Origin: Pseudomonas crudilactis
Lineage (GTDB): Bacteria; Pseudomonadota; Gammaproteobacteria; Pseudomonadales; Pseudomonadaceae
DNA: 64,000 bases
Assembly (NCBI RefSeq): GCF_013433315.1
Contig: NZ_WXVV01000024.1
Location: 57,329-121,328 of the forward strand
Direction: 5' to 3'
Below the pieces are notes generated by a model. It ran no database searches. It was not told where the DNA came from and worked only from the letters and a program-made list of their open reading frames with translations. Every line of letters starts with the position of its first letter. The first letter of the stretch is position 1. Both the position numbers and the translations under genes were made by a program. Below, piece after piece: positions 35,452 through 43,937 of the stretch.

Positions 35452-36160
35452 CAGCAGCACTCAAGACGTAACCCTTGCCCCAGACAGTCCGCACTTCACG
35501 CTCGGTGTAACCGATGGCTTTGAGTTTGCGGCGGATCTGGCTGATGTGCATGTCGAGACTGCGATCGTGGGCCGCGTAGCCGCGCTGCAAAACGTGCTGA
35601 TAAAGGAACGCTTTGCTCAGCACTTCCTCATCATTGCGGTTGAGGGTTTCCAGCAGACGGTATTCGCTACGGGTCAGCCCGGCGGGTTGCTCGCGGAAAA
35701 ACACCTCGCACTGTTCGTCATCGAATCGCAGCGTACCGACCGCCACTGGCGCCGCGTGCACGGCCGGGCGCCGATCCAGCGCGACCCGACGCAGAATCGC
35801 TTCGATGCGCACATGCAGCTCAGCCATGCTGAAGGGTTTTGGCAAATAGTCGTCGGCGCCCAGACGGAAACCGCTGATGCGATCCGCCTCGGCACCGAGG
35901 GCCGACATCAACAGCACTGGCGTCGAATGGCTCTGGCGCAATTGCGTCAGCACATTCAGACCGTCCATGCCCGGCAACAGGATATCCATCAGCACCACAT
36001 CGAATGGCTGACGCCTGGCAATACTCAGGCCTTCCTGGCCGTTCTGGCACCAGGTCACCTGAAAGCCGCTGCGGCCCAGATGTTCGTGAACATAGGCGCC
36101 GAGAACCGGATCGTCTTCGATGGAAAGAATGCGTGGTTGGCCAGCGGAAACAGGAGTCAT
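35438..36160 (-). CDS. OmpR-family response regulator (PirR-position)
   Basis: 240 residues. Receiver with Asp16-Asp17 (IEDDPVLG), phospho-Asp59 (VVLMDILLPG) and Lys in YLPKPFSM; the winged helix ends TEREVRTVWGKGYVLSAAD. A SEYRLLETLNRN helix precedes the recognition helix. Forms an operon with the following kinase. Divergent from gacS with a 219-bp shared region. Target genes unknown; the lack of pirA means the P. aeruginosa iron role should not be assumed. Confidence 0.9.
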   Translation of the reverse strand: MTPVSAGQPRILSIEDDPVLGAYVHEHLGRSGFQVTWCQNGQEGLSIARRQPFDVVLMDILLPGMDGLNVLTQLRQSHSTPVLLMSALGAEADRISGFRLGADDYLPKPFSMAELHVRIEAILRRVALDRRPAVHAAPVAVGTLRFDDEQCEVFFREQPAGLTRSEYRLLETLNRNDEEVLSKAFLYQHVLQRGYAAHDRSLDMHISQIRRKLKAIGYTEREVRTVWGKGYVLSAADEAV

Positions 36161-36379
36161 GAGTATCTGCAAGTAATTCTCAGTTGAGAGCGATTATTCA
36201 AGATTGCCGGACAGCGGGCAACTCAAGGTTGACCCACCTGACCAACGAGCACCCGCGCCCTGCCCCATCGCGACAGCATTTTTCCGAAGATTGCCTGCGA
36301 GCAAATCGCTACACTGCGCCCATGTCGCGTGCCGGATGCACGCATGAGTCAACAGATCAGCGGGATGCAGGAGATAGGC

Positions 36380-39130
36380 GTGCTCAAGAAACTGGGAATC
36401 AAAGGTCGCGTGTTGTTGCTGACCTTGTTGCCAACCAGCCTGATGGCGCTGGTGCTGGGTGGTTATTTCACCTGGACGCAGCAGTCCGACTTGCAGAGCC
36501 AATTGATGCAGCGCGGCGAAATGATCGCCGAGCAACTGGCGCCACTGGTGGCACCCGCCATGGGTCACGGCAACAATGATCTGCTTGAGCGCATCGCTAC
36601 GCAGTCCCTTGAACAACCGGACGTGCGCGCGGTGACTTTCCTCGCCCCGGATCGCTCACCGCTGGCCCATGCCGGCCCGACCATGCTCAATCAGGCGCCC
36701 AGCGGCGACAGCGCGCATTTGCAACGGCGCAGCGGCAATGACGCAACCCGTTACCTGATGCCGGTATTCGGCAAGCATCGCAATCTTGCTGGCGAACTGA
36801 TTCCGGAAGAGTCCGACCGCTTGCTCGGCTGGGTCGAACTGGAACTGTCGCACAACGGCATGCTGCTGCGCGGTTATCGCAGTCTGTTTGCCAGCCTGCT
36901 GTTGATTGCCGCCGGTCTGGCAGGCGCGGCGCTGCTGGCATTGCGCATGGGCCGCACCATCAACCGTCCGCTAAGCCAGATCAAACAAGCCGTCGCGCAA
37001 CTCAAGGACGGTCATCTGGAAACGCGTCTGCCGCCGCTCGGCAGTCAGGAGCTGGACGAACTGGCGTCGGGCATCAACCGCATGGCCGGCACCCTGCAAA
37101 ATGCCCGCGAAGAACTGCAGCACAGTGTCGATCAGGCCACCGAAGACGTCCGGCAGAATCTGGAAACCATCGAGATCCAGAACATCGAACTGGACCTTGC
37201 GCGCAAAGAGGCGCTGGAGGCCAGCCGGATCAAATCCGAGTTTCTCGCCAACATGAGTCACGAGATCCGCACGCCGCTCAACGGCATTCTCGGCTTCACG
37301 CACCTGTTGCAAAAAAGCGAACTGACCCCGCGCCAGCTCGACTACCTGGGCACCATCGAAAAGTCCGCCGACAGCCTGCTGGGGATCATCAACGAGATCC
37401 TCGACTTCTCGAAAATCGAGGCCGGCAAACTGGTGCTCGACCATATCCCGTTCAACCTGCGTGACCTGCTGCAGGACACCCTGACCATCCTCGCCCCCGC
37501 CGCTCACGCCAAACAACTGGAGCTGGTCAGTCTGGTCTATCGCGACACGCCGCTGTCGCTGGTCGGTGACCCGCTGCGCCTGAAACAGATCCTCACCAAC
37601 CTGGTCAGCAACGCCATCAAGTTCACCCGCGAAGGCACCATCGTCGCCAGAGCGATGCTGGAAGAAGAACACGAAGACAGTGTGCAGTTGCGTATCAGTA
37701 TTCAGGACACTGGCATTGGCTTGTCCACTCAGGACGTGCGTGCCCTGTTCCAGGCATTCAGCCAGGCGGACAACTCGCTGTCGCGCCAGCCGGGTGGCAC
37801 CGGCCTGGGGCTAGTGATTTCCAAACGCCTGATCGAACAGATGGGCGGTGAAATCGGCGTCGACAGCACGCCGGGCGAAGGCTCGGAGTTCTGGATCAGC
37901 CTGAGCCTGCCCAAGACCCGTGACGATGCCGAAGACTTGCCCTCGGCGCCGCTGCTCGGACGCCGGGTGGCAGTCCTGGAAAACCATGAACTGGCGCGTC
38001 AGGCCTTGCAGCATCAATTGGAAGACTGCGGCCTCATTGTCACGCCGTTCAATACCCTGGAAAGTCTGACCAATGGCGTCACTGGCGCGCATCAGACCGA
38101 TCAGGCGATTGATCTGGCGGTGATCGGCATCACCAGCAACGACATGCTCCCCGAGCGCCTGAATCAGCATATCTGGGATCTCGAACACCTCGGCTGCAAA
38201 GTGCTGGTGCTGTGCCCGACCACCGAACAGACGCTGTTTCATCTGTCGGTGCCCAACCCGCACAGTCAGCTGCAAGCCAAACCGGCCTGTACGCGCAAAT
38301 TGCGTCGGGCGTTATCCGATCTGGCCAATCCCCGCCAACCGCGCACCGAGCCGGGCGAACCGTTGTCGAGCCGCGCGCCGAAAGTGTTGTGCGTCGACGA
38401 CAACCCGGCCAACCTGCTGCTGGTGCAGACCCTGCTCGAAGACATGGGTGCCAAGGTGCTCGCAGTGGAAAGTGGCTACGCGGCGGTCAAAGCGGTGCAG
38501 AGCGAATCCTTCGATCTGGTGTTGATGGACGTACAGATGCCGGGCATGGACGGTCGCCAGAGCACCGAAACCATTCGCCAATGGGAAAGCGAGCGACACT
38601 GCACGCCGCTGCCGATTGTCGCCCTCACTGCCCACGCCATGGCCAACGAAAAGCGTGCGCTGCTGCAAAGCGGCATGGACGACTATCTGACCAAACCGAT
38701 CAGCGAGCGGCAACTGGCGCAGGTGGTGCTGAAATGGACCGGTCTGGCCTTGCGCAATCAAGGGCCGGAGCGGACCAGCGAAAATTCCGCTGGCAATGAG
38801 CTGCCGGTGCTCGATCACGAGGAAGGTTTGCGCCTGGCCGCCGGCAAGGCTGATCTCGCTGCGGACATGCTGGCCATGCTGCTCGCCTCACTGGAAGCTG
38901 ACCGCGAAGCCATCCGCGCGGCGTGCGAAAACCGCGACCAGAACGCCTTGATCGAGCGCGTCCATCGTCTCCACGGTGCCACTCGTTATTGCGGCGTACC
39001 GCAATTGCGCGCGGCCTGCCAGCGCAGCGAAACCCTGCTCAAGCAGGGCGACCCGAAGGCCGTGGCAGCGCTGGAAGAACTCGAGCGCGCGATCAACCGT
39101 CTCGCGGCGCAAGCGAAGATCAGCGCCTGA
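36380..39130 (+). CDS. gacS: Tripartite sensor kinase GacS
   Basis: 916 residues from GTG at 36380, which has GGAG six bases upstream and matches the known start VLKKLGIKGRVLLL; the in-frame ATGs upstream are not used in homologues. Helix 10-30, periplasmic domain about 38-163, helix 168-188, HAMP, HisKA with His294 (MSHEIRTPLNG), ATPase domain, receiver with Asp717 (VLMDVQMPG) and Hpt with His865 (VHRLHGATRYC). The His-Asp-His relay activates GacA and thereby rsmX/Y/Z small RNAs, controlling secondary metabolites, exoenzymes and biofilm. Followed by ldhA, as in other pseudomonads. Confidence 0.97.
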   Translation: MLKKLGIKGRVLLLTLLPTSLMALVLGGYFTWTQQSDLQSQLMQRGEMIAEQLAPLVAPAMGHGNNDLLERIATQSLEQPDVRAVTFLAPDRSPLAHAGPTMLNQAPSGDSAHLQRRSGNDATRYLMPVFGKHRNLAGELIPEESDRLLGWVELELSHNGMLLRGYRSLFASLLLIAAGLAGAALLALRMGRTINRPLSQIKQAVAQLKDGHLETRLPPLGSQELDELASGINRMAGTLQNAREELQHSVDQATEDVRQNLETIEIQNIELDLARKEALEASRIKSEFLANMSHEIRTPLNGILGFTHLLQKSELTPRQLDYLGTIEKSADSLLGIINEILDFSKIEAGKLVLDHIPFNLRDLLQDTLTILAPAAHAKQLELVSLVYRDTPLSLVGDPLRLKQILTNLVSNAIKFTREGTIVARAMLEEEHEDSVQLRISIQDTGIGLSTQDVRALFQAFSQADNSLSRQPGGTGLGLVISKRLIEQMGGEIGVDSTPGEGSEFWISLSLPKTRDDAEDLPSAPLLGRRVAVLENHELARQALQHQLEDCGLIVTPFNTLESLTNGVTGAHQTDQAIDLAVIGITSNDMLPERLNQHIWDLEHLGCKVLVLCPTTEQTLFHLSVPNPHSQLQAKPACTRKLRRALSDLANPRQPRTEPGEPLSSRAPKVLCVDDNPANLLLVQTLLEDMGAKVLAVESGYAAVKAVQSESFDLVLMDVQMPGMDGRQSTETIRQWESERHCTPLPIVALTAHAMANEKRALLQSGMDDYLTKPISERQLAQVVLKWTGLALRNQGPERTSENSAGNELPVLDHEEGLRLAAGKADLAADMLAMLLASLEADREAIRAACENRDQNALIERVHRLHGATRYCGVPQLRAACQRSETLLKQGDPKAVAALEELERAINRLAAQAKISA

Positions 39131-39212
39131 TCCACGGCAATGTCGATCAACGCCAGCACCGCTAAAATGAGCTCGGGTGATTCAATCCGTGTCGATGTTC
39201 CAGGAGGATTTC

Positions 39213-40202
39213 ATGCGCACGATCGTTTTCAGCAGCCAGACCTACGACCGCGACAGCTTCCTCGCCGCCGATTGCCCGACGGGTATCGAACTGCACTTTC
39301 AACCGGCGCGGCTCAGCCTCGATACGGTGGCGCTGGCCGACGCACATGAAGTGGTCTGCGCCTTCATCAATGATGACCTCAGCGCGCCAGTGCTGGAGCG
39401 TCTGGCTGCAGGTGGCACACGCCTGATTGCCTTGCGCTCGGCGGGTTACAACCATGTCGACCTGCCTGCGGCGAAACGTCTGGGTCTGGCCGTCGTACGC
39501 GTGCCGGCCTACTCGCCACACGCGGTGGCCGAACACGCTGTGGCGCTGATCCTCGCCCTTAACCGTCGTCTGCACCGGGCCTATAACCGCACCCGTGAAG
39601 GCGATTTCAGCCTGCATGGCCTGACCGGTTTCGATCTGGTGGGCAAAACCGTCGGTATTGTCGGCACCGGGCAGATCGGCGCGACCTTCGCCAAGATCAT
39701 GCACGGCTTCGGCTGTGAGTTGCTGGCCTACGATCCGTTCCCGAACCCGGATGTACTGGCGTTGGGTGCACGCTATCTGAGCCTGCCGGAACTGCTCGCG
39801 CAGTCGCGGATCATCAGCCTGCACTGCCCGCTCAACGAGCAAAGCAAACACCTGATCAACCGCGACTCACTGGCGCACATGCAAGCGGGCGCCATGCTCA
39901 TCAATACCGGTCGCGGCGGCCTGGTCGATACCCCGGCATTGATTGACGCCTTGAAGGAGGGCCAACTCGGCTATCTGGGCCTGGATGTCTATGAAGAAGA
40001 GGCGCAACTGTTTTTCGAGGATCGCTCCGACCTGCCCTTGCAGGACGATGTGCTGGCGCGGTTGCTGACCTTTCCGAACGTGATCATTACCGCGCATCAG
40101 GCCTTTTTGACGCGTGAAGCATTGGGCGCAATTGCCGCAACGACCTTGCACAACATCGCGACCTGGGCGGCGGGGACGCCACAGAACCAGGTCGAGGGCT
40201 GA
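39213..40202 (+). CDS. ldhA: D-lactate dehydrogenase (fermentative, NAD-dependent)
   Basis: 329 residues of the D-2-hydroxyacid dehydrogenase family. NAD-binding GIVGTGQIGATFAK, catalytic Arg in LIALRSAGYNHVDL, Glu in GLDVYEEEA, and His in VIITAHQAFLT. Reduces pyruvate to D-lactate. GGAGG five bases before the ATG. Its place directly after gacS is conserved in PAO1 (PA0927). It converges with the zinc-ribbon gene, 12 bases away. Confidence 0.95.
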   Translation: MRTIVFSSQTYDRDSFLAADCPTGIELHFQPARLSLDTVALADAHEVVCAFINDDLSAPVLERLAAGGTRLIALRSAGYNHVDLPAAKRLGLAVVRVPAYSPHAVAEHAVALILALNRRLHRAYNRTREGDFSLHGLTGFDLVGKTVGIVGTGQIGATFAKIMHGFGCELLAYDPFPNPDVLALGARYLSLPELLAQSRIISLHCPLNEQSKHLINRDSLAHMQAGAMLINTGRGGLVDTPALIDALKEGQLGYLGLDVYEEEAQLFFEDRSDLPLQDDVLARLLTFPNVIITAHQAFLTREALGAIAATTLHNIATWAAGTPQNQVEG

Positions 40203-40214
40203 AATTTTTTCAGC

Positions 40215-40667
40215 TTATTTCGGTGAAAGCGAAGACGCCAGAATCAGCAACGCCAGCCAGCCGAAGCCAAAAAAGCGCTGTTTCATTGAGTGGCCGTAGC
40301 GCAGCAGGAACCAGACGAAAACCATCGGCAGCAGGAAGATCATGATCTTCAGCCAGCCTTCCACCGGACGACTGCCGTCGGCATTGGCCTGCTCGGCAAC
40401 AGGTTGCTCGGTGGGCGGCTGGCGCCGACGCCGCGCGGCGGCCGGCATGACTTTCGGCAAAGGTTGCGGTTCAGGCGCTGGAGCACTGACTTCGGGCACT
40501 GCCTTGTTACGCGGCAGACTGCCGAACGAGATTGTCGCAGCCTGTATGGGCGCGGCTGCGGTCTGCGCGTGTTCTGTTTGCTCCGCCATTGGAGCCCCAC
40601 AATGAATGCACGCGTTGGCCTCGGAGCTGATGCTCTTCTTGCATTCATAACATTCGATCAGCGCCAT
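40215..40667 (-). CDS. Zinc-ribbon membrane protein, function unknown
   Basis: 150 residues. N-terminal Cys-x2-Cys and Cys-x2-Cys zinc ribbon (CYECKK...CIHCGAPM), a Pro/Ala-rich linker with RRRR near 80, and two membrane helices near the C-terminus (IMIFLLPMVFVWFLL; FGWLALLILASSL). The ribbon is probably cytoplasmic. Could act in membrane-protein quality control or signalling; no family function is assigned. Confidence 0.75.
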   Translation of the reverse strand: MALIECYECKKSISSEANACIHCGAPMAEQTEHAQTAAAPIQAATISFGSLPRNKAVPEVSAPAPEPQPLPKVMPAAARRRRQPPTEQPVAEQANADGSRPVEGWLKIMIFLLPMVFVWFLLRYGHSMKQRFFGFGWLALLILASSLSPK

Positions 40668-40800
40668 GTTCCGTTCCTTCAGAGTCGAGGCCGGCAGTTT
40701 GCCATGAGCGTCGCTTCATTTGAACCGGATCGAAGGTCACACGCGCGCATCATTCTGCAATCAAGCCCGTGCTAGCATGTCGCGCATATTTGGAGGACCC

Positions 40801-41235
40801 ATGGTCGAACACGATTTCCGCTATACCCTGATGAACCCGCAACACACCCTCACCGAATGCCGCGCCCTCGTTCCGGGCCGCTATCAGGTCACCGGCAATG
40901 GTGGCTCGATTCGCATCGGTGACGCCTTGTTGGTCACCCTCAAAGGCAGCAAGGACTTGTCCATGCGCCTGACCGTTGAAACCGTCCGCCACCTGATCAA
41001 CCCGCCGGGCCAATGGACCGCGATGACTACAGGTCCGGTGTTCGGCGAGCTGGCGATCTACACCTGGCAGGTCAACTGCGACAGCTGCGCCAAAGAGCTG
41101 AGCTTCGAATTCGCGGTAGACGCCAAACTCGGCAAAACCGCCGAGAAACCGGCTGCCACCGCACGTATCGCCGAGCTGGGCTGGAAAGCCGTTGGCGACA
41201 AGCACCTGTGCCCGAAATGCCAGGAGCCTGCGTGA
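40801..41235 (+). CDS. Hypothetical protein with a C-terminal zinc-binding motif
   Basis: 144 residues. The ATG at 40801 has GGAGG five bases upstream. Beta-rich N-terminal part (HDFRYTLMNPQHTLTECRALVPG), then paired cysteine motifs CDSCAKE and CPKCQEP near 104-141, likely one zinc site. Soluble, no signal peptide. Its stop overlaps the start of the META lipoprotein gene by one base. Function unknown. Confidence 0.75.
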   Translation: MVEHDFRYTLMNPQHTLTECRALVPGRYQVTGNGGSIRIGDALLVTLKGSKDLSMRLTVETVRHLINPPGQWTAMTTGPVFGELAIYTWQVNCDSCAKELSFEFAVDAKLGKTAEKPAATARIAELGWKAVGDKHLCPKCQEPA

Positions 41236-41639
41236 TGAAACGCCTTGCCCTGACCGCGCTGGTTGGTGCCGGCCTGGTGGGTTGCGCCGCCGAACCTGTG
41301 CAACTGCAACAGAACCGCAGCTACATTCTGGAGTGGATCGGCGAGCGACCGTTGATGGATTACAGCCATTTGACCGTGACCCTTGGCGATGATGGTCGCG
41401 CCTATGGCAACGGTGGCTGCAACCATTGGTTCGCGCCGTACACGCTGGAAGGTGACAAGCTGACCTTCGGCAAGATCGGCAAGACCCGCAAACTCTGTGC
41501 ACCGGCGCTGATGGAGCAGGAGCAACGCTTCCTGCAGGCGCTGGAGCATGTCGAGCGCTGGGACATCTCGCCGATCGAGCAGATGCGTTTCTGGCCGGCG
41601 GAAGGCAAGCCGTTGCGTTGGTGGCTGGAAGAAGGCTAA
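41235..41639 (+). CDS. META-domain lipoprotein
   Basis: 134 residues. Lipoprotein signal with lipobox LVGC (Cys17), then a META-type small beta domain with WIGERPLMDYSHLTVTLGDDGRAYGNGGCNHW (only the core shown as GRAYGNGGCNHW) and FGKIGKTRKLCAPALMEQE. Similar to HslJ, a heat-shock outer-membrane lipoprotein linked to novobiocin resistance in E. coli; similarity is at domain level. Ends at the edge of a MITE-like repeat that overlaps its stop region. Confidence 0.82.
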   Translation: MKRLALTALVGAGLVGCAAEPVQLQQNRSYILEWIGERPLMDYSHLTVTLGDDGRAYGNGGCNHWFAPYTLEGDKLTFGKIGKTRKLCAPALMEQEQRFLQALEHVERWDISPIEQMRFWPAEGKPLRWWLEEG

Positions 41640-41887
41640 AAAGCCCTCACCCTAACCCTCTCCCAGGGGGAGAGGGGACTGATTGGGGGATATTGGGGAG
41701 CTACGCCGACCTGAAAGGCCTATGCCGAATCCATAATCGACCGGATTTTGCTTTGGCGACCCCATAATCGACCTGATCTTGCTTTGGCGAATCTACAATC
41801 GACTCGATCTCTCAGGTCGATGTAACTCGCCAGACACCTCGGTCGGCCCCCTCTCCCTCTGGGAGAGGGCTGGGGTGAGGGGCTTTT
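41638..41887. repeat. MITE-like repeat with nested inverted ends (copy 2)
   Basis: Left end AAAAGCCCTCACCCTAACCC and right end GGGCTGGGGTGAGGGGCTTTT are inverted over about 35 bp, and each end contains its own CCCTCTCCC/GGGAGAGG hairpin. Inside are three imperfect repeats of about 31 bp around CATAATCGACC..TTTTGCTTTGGCGA (41732-41810). TlpA stops 5 bases after it. Confidence 0.8.
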
Positions 41888-41891
41888 GACG

Positions 41892-42359
41892 TTACTTGGT
41901 CGCCTGCAGAGCCTCAAGCTTGGCCATCACCCCCGCCGCCGTCTGCTCCCCCATCAATTGCTCACGCACCTTGCCCTTGTTGTCGATGATGTACGTCACC
42001 GGCAATGCTTCACTGCGCGGCAACTCGAACAGTTCCGCCGGATCCTGCGCCAGCACGGTGAACTTGATGCCGAGCTTCTCGCTCGCCTCTTTCAGTTCCG
42101 CGCCCTGCACATTGTCGAAATTGACCCCGAACACGCCGACATTCTTGCTCTTGAGCTCATCAGCCAAATGGTTGAGCTCCGGGATTTCCGTGCGGCACGG
42201 GCCACACCACTCGGCCCAGTAGTTCAGCACTACCCATTGTTTGTCCAAACGCTCGGACGCAACTTTCTGACCATTCTGGTCGATCCCGTAATCATTGCCG
42301 CAGCCCCCCAGCATCAACGCCCCGATTATCGTCAATGCCGCTGCCAATCGCCGTGTCAT
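41892..42359 (-). CDS. TlpA-family thioredoxin-like lipoprotein
   Basis: 155 residues. Lipoprotein signal with lipobox LGGC (Cys20), then a thioredoxin fold with WCGPC active site (LNYWAEWCGPCRTEIPELN), cis-Pro region LPVTYIID and a C-terminal helix. Periplasmic disulfide reductase or thiol oxidoreductase, anchored to the membrane. Divergent from arsC with 113 bp between starts. Confidence 0.87.
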   Translation of the reverse strand: MTRRLAAALTIIGALMLGGCGNDYGIDQNGQKVASERLDKQWVVLNYWAEWCGPCRTEIPELNHLADELKSKNVGVFGVNFDNVQGAELKEASEKLGIKFTVLAQDPAELFELPRSEALPVTYIIDNKGKVREQLMGEQTAAGVMAKLEALQATK

Positions 42360-42472
42360 GTCGTGTTCCTTGTGAAAATTTGAAGGCGCCTGCGACCCAT
42401 TGCCTCCGAAGGTTCTGGATTGCGCGCTGCACAGTTAGAATAGCCGCCACTTTACGCCAGAAGCGACCCGCC

Positions 42473-42826
42473 ATGACCGATCTGACGCTTTATCACAATC
42501 CGCGCTGCTCGAAATCCCGCGGCGCACTGGAGCTGCTTGAAGCCCGCGGCCTGACCCCGAACGTCGTGCGTTACCTCGAAAGCCCGCTGAATGCGGCGCA
42601 AATCAAGGCTCTGCTCGGCAAACTCGGAATCAGCGCGCGCCAATTGCTGCGCAGCGGGGAAGATGAATACAAAATGCTTCAGCTGGCTGACGACAGCCTC
42701 AGTGAAGCGCAATTGATCGACGCCATCGCCCAGCATCCAAAACTGATGGAACGGCCCATTCTTGAAGTTGGCGACAAAGCCGTCATCGGTCGTCCGCCGG
42801 AAAATATTCTGGAGTTGTTGCCGTGA
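42473..42826 (+). CDS. arsC: Arsenate reductase (glutaredoxin-coupled), ArsC/YfgD family
   Basis: 117 residues. Catalytic Cys12 in LYHNPRCSKSRGALELL, Arg in ERPILEVGDKAVIGRPPE. Reduces arsenate with glutaredoxin and glutathione; many members of this family without an ars operon have a wider role. GTGA overlap with wrbA (42823-42826). No arsR or arsB nearby, so an ars resistance role is uncertain. Confidence 0.85.
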   Translation: MTDLTLYHNPRCSKSRGALELLEARGLTPNVVRYLESPLNAAQIKALLGKLGISARQLLRSGEDEYKMLQLADDSLSEAQLIDAIAQHPKLMERPILEVGDKAVIGRPPENILELLP

Positions 42827-43419
42827 GCGCGCCGTACATTCTGGTGCTGTATTACAGCCGCAGCGGCTCGACCAACGAGATGGCCCGACAGATTGCCCGT
42901 GGTGTCGAGCAGGCCGGCCTCGAAGCGCGTTTGCGCACGGTGCCGGCGATCTCGACCGAGTGCGAAGCTGTGGCTCCAGACATTCCAGACGAAGGCGCGC
43001 TCTACGCCACCCTCGATGACTTGAAGAACTGCGCCGGCCTCGCCCTCGGCAGCCCGACGCGTTTCGGCAACATGGCCGCGCCGCTGAAATACTTCCTCGA
43101 TGGCACCAGCAACCTCTGGCTGACCGGTGCGCTGGTCGGCAAACCGGCCGGCGTGTTCACCTCCACCGCCAGCCTGCACGGCGGTCAGGAAACCACCCTG
43201 CTGTCGATGATGCTGCCGCTGTTGCACCACGGCATGCTCATCACCGGTCTGCCGTACAGTGAATCGGCGTTACTGGAAACCCAGGGCGGGGGCACGCCTT
43301 ACGGTGCCAGTCACCACGCCGGGGCTGACGGTAAAAAAGGTCTCGATCAGCACGAAGTGGCGCTGTGTCGTGCGTTGGGTCTGCGGCTGGCCAAGACTGC
43401 GCAGAAACTGGAGGGCTGA
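42823..43419 (+). CDS. wrbA: NAD(P)H:quinone oxidoreductase, WrbA type
   Basis: 198 residues starting with GTG. Flavodoxin-like FMN fold: YYSRSGSTNEMARQIARG (phosphate loop), GSPTRFGNMAAPLKYFLDGT and STASLHGGQETT. Two-electron quinone reduction that avoids redox cycling. Overlaps the arsC stop; DUF2069 follows after 2 bases. This arsC-wrbA-DUF2069 order is common in pseudomonads. Confidence 0.9.
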   Translation: MSAPYILVLYYSRSGSTNEMARQIARGVEQAGLEARLRTVPAISTECEAVAPDIPDEGALYATLDDLKNCAGLALGSPTRFGNMAAPLKYFLDGTSNLWLTGALVGKPAGVFTSTASLHGGQETTLLSMMLPLLHHGMLITGLPYSESALLETQGGGTPYGASHHAGADGKKGLDQHEVALCRALGLRLAKTAQKLEG

Positions 43420-43421
43420 CA

Positions 43422-43847
43422 GTGGCGAAGAAGCCGAAAATCCTGCCCGCCGTCGAGTGGCTGGAGCCGCGCGTCAAGGCAATGCGCATCATCAGTCTGC
43501 TGAGTTTTTTCGCCTTGGGCGGATTGCTCGCAGCCTACTATCTGATTTTCGCTGACCTGCACGGCGCGCGGCCGTGGGTGATTCTGCTGGTCGAACTGAT
43601 CCCGTGGATCATCCTGGCGCCCGCGATGATCGTGGGCAGCGCCCGTGGGCACTCGTGGATGTGCTTTGTGGTGAATCTGTATTTCATCAAAGGCGCACTG
43701 GCGGCGTATGACCCGAACCGGCAGTGGTTTGGCGTGCTGGAAATGGTCGCGAGCCTGGCGGTGTTCTGCTCGGCGCTGTTGTATGTGCGCTGGCGCTATC
43801 AGTTGAATCGCAAACTGGCGGGTGAAGGCGAGATCTCCGTCGCCTGA
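43422..43847 (+). CDS. DUF2069 inner-membrane protein
   Basis: 141 residues from GTG with GGAGG nine bases before it. Four hydrophobic helices (about 24-44, 50-70, 78-92, 105-125) with basic ends. Function unknown; the conserved position after wrbA suggests a role with quinone or redox balance (inference). Confidence 0.85.
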   Translation: MAKKPKILPAVEWLEPRVKAMRIISLLSFFALGGLLAAYYLIFADLHGARPWVILLVELIPWIILAPAMIVGSARGHSWMCFVVNLYFIKGALAAYDPNRQWFGVLEMVASLAVFCSALLYVRWRYQLNRKLAGEGEISVA

Positions 43848-43850
43848 TGG

Positions 43851-43923
43851 AAAAAGATCGCAGCCTTCGGCAGCTCCTACATTTGGAATGCATTCCCCTG
43901 TAGGAGTGAGCCTGCTCGCCAAT
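43851..43923. repeat. Composite REP: family B half plus family A half
   Basis: GATCGCAGCCTTCGGCAGCT (family B right arm) is followed 19 bases after its end by GTAGGAGTGAGCCTGCTCGC (family A left arm). Neither has its own partner nearby. Confidence 0.7.
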
Positions 43924-43937
43924 GAGGCGACCCGGTT

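Noticed and set aside
36329..36379. Longer N-terminus for GacS
   Set aside because: Known GacS proteins start at the GTG equivalent to 36380, which has GGAG upstream; His294 and Asp717 numbering then match published values.
41732..41810. Short repeats near 41.75 kb as a CRISPR array
   Set aside because: Only three imperfect repeats with no unique spacers, inside a MITE-like element, and no cas genes.
42473..42826. An arsenic resistance operon around arsC
   Set aside because: No arsR, arsB or arsH nearby; neighbours are wrbA and DUF2069.
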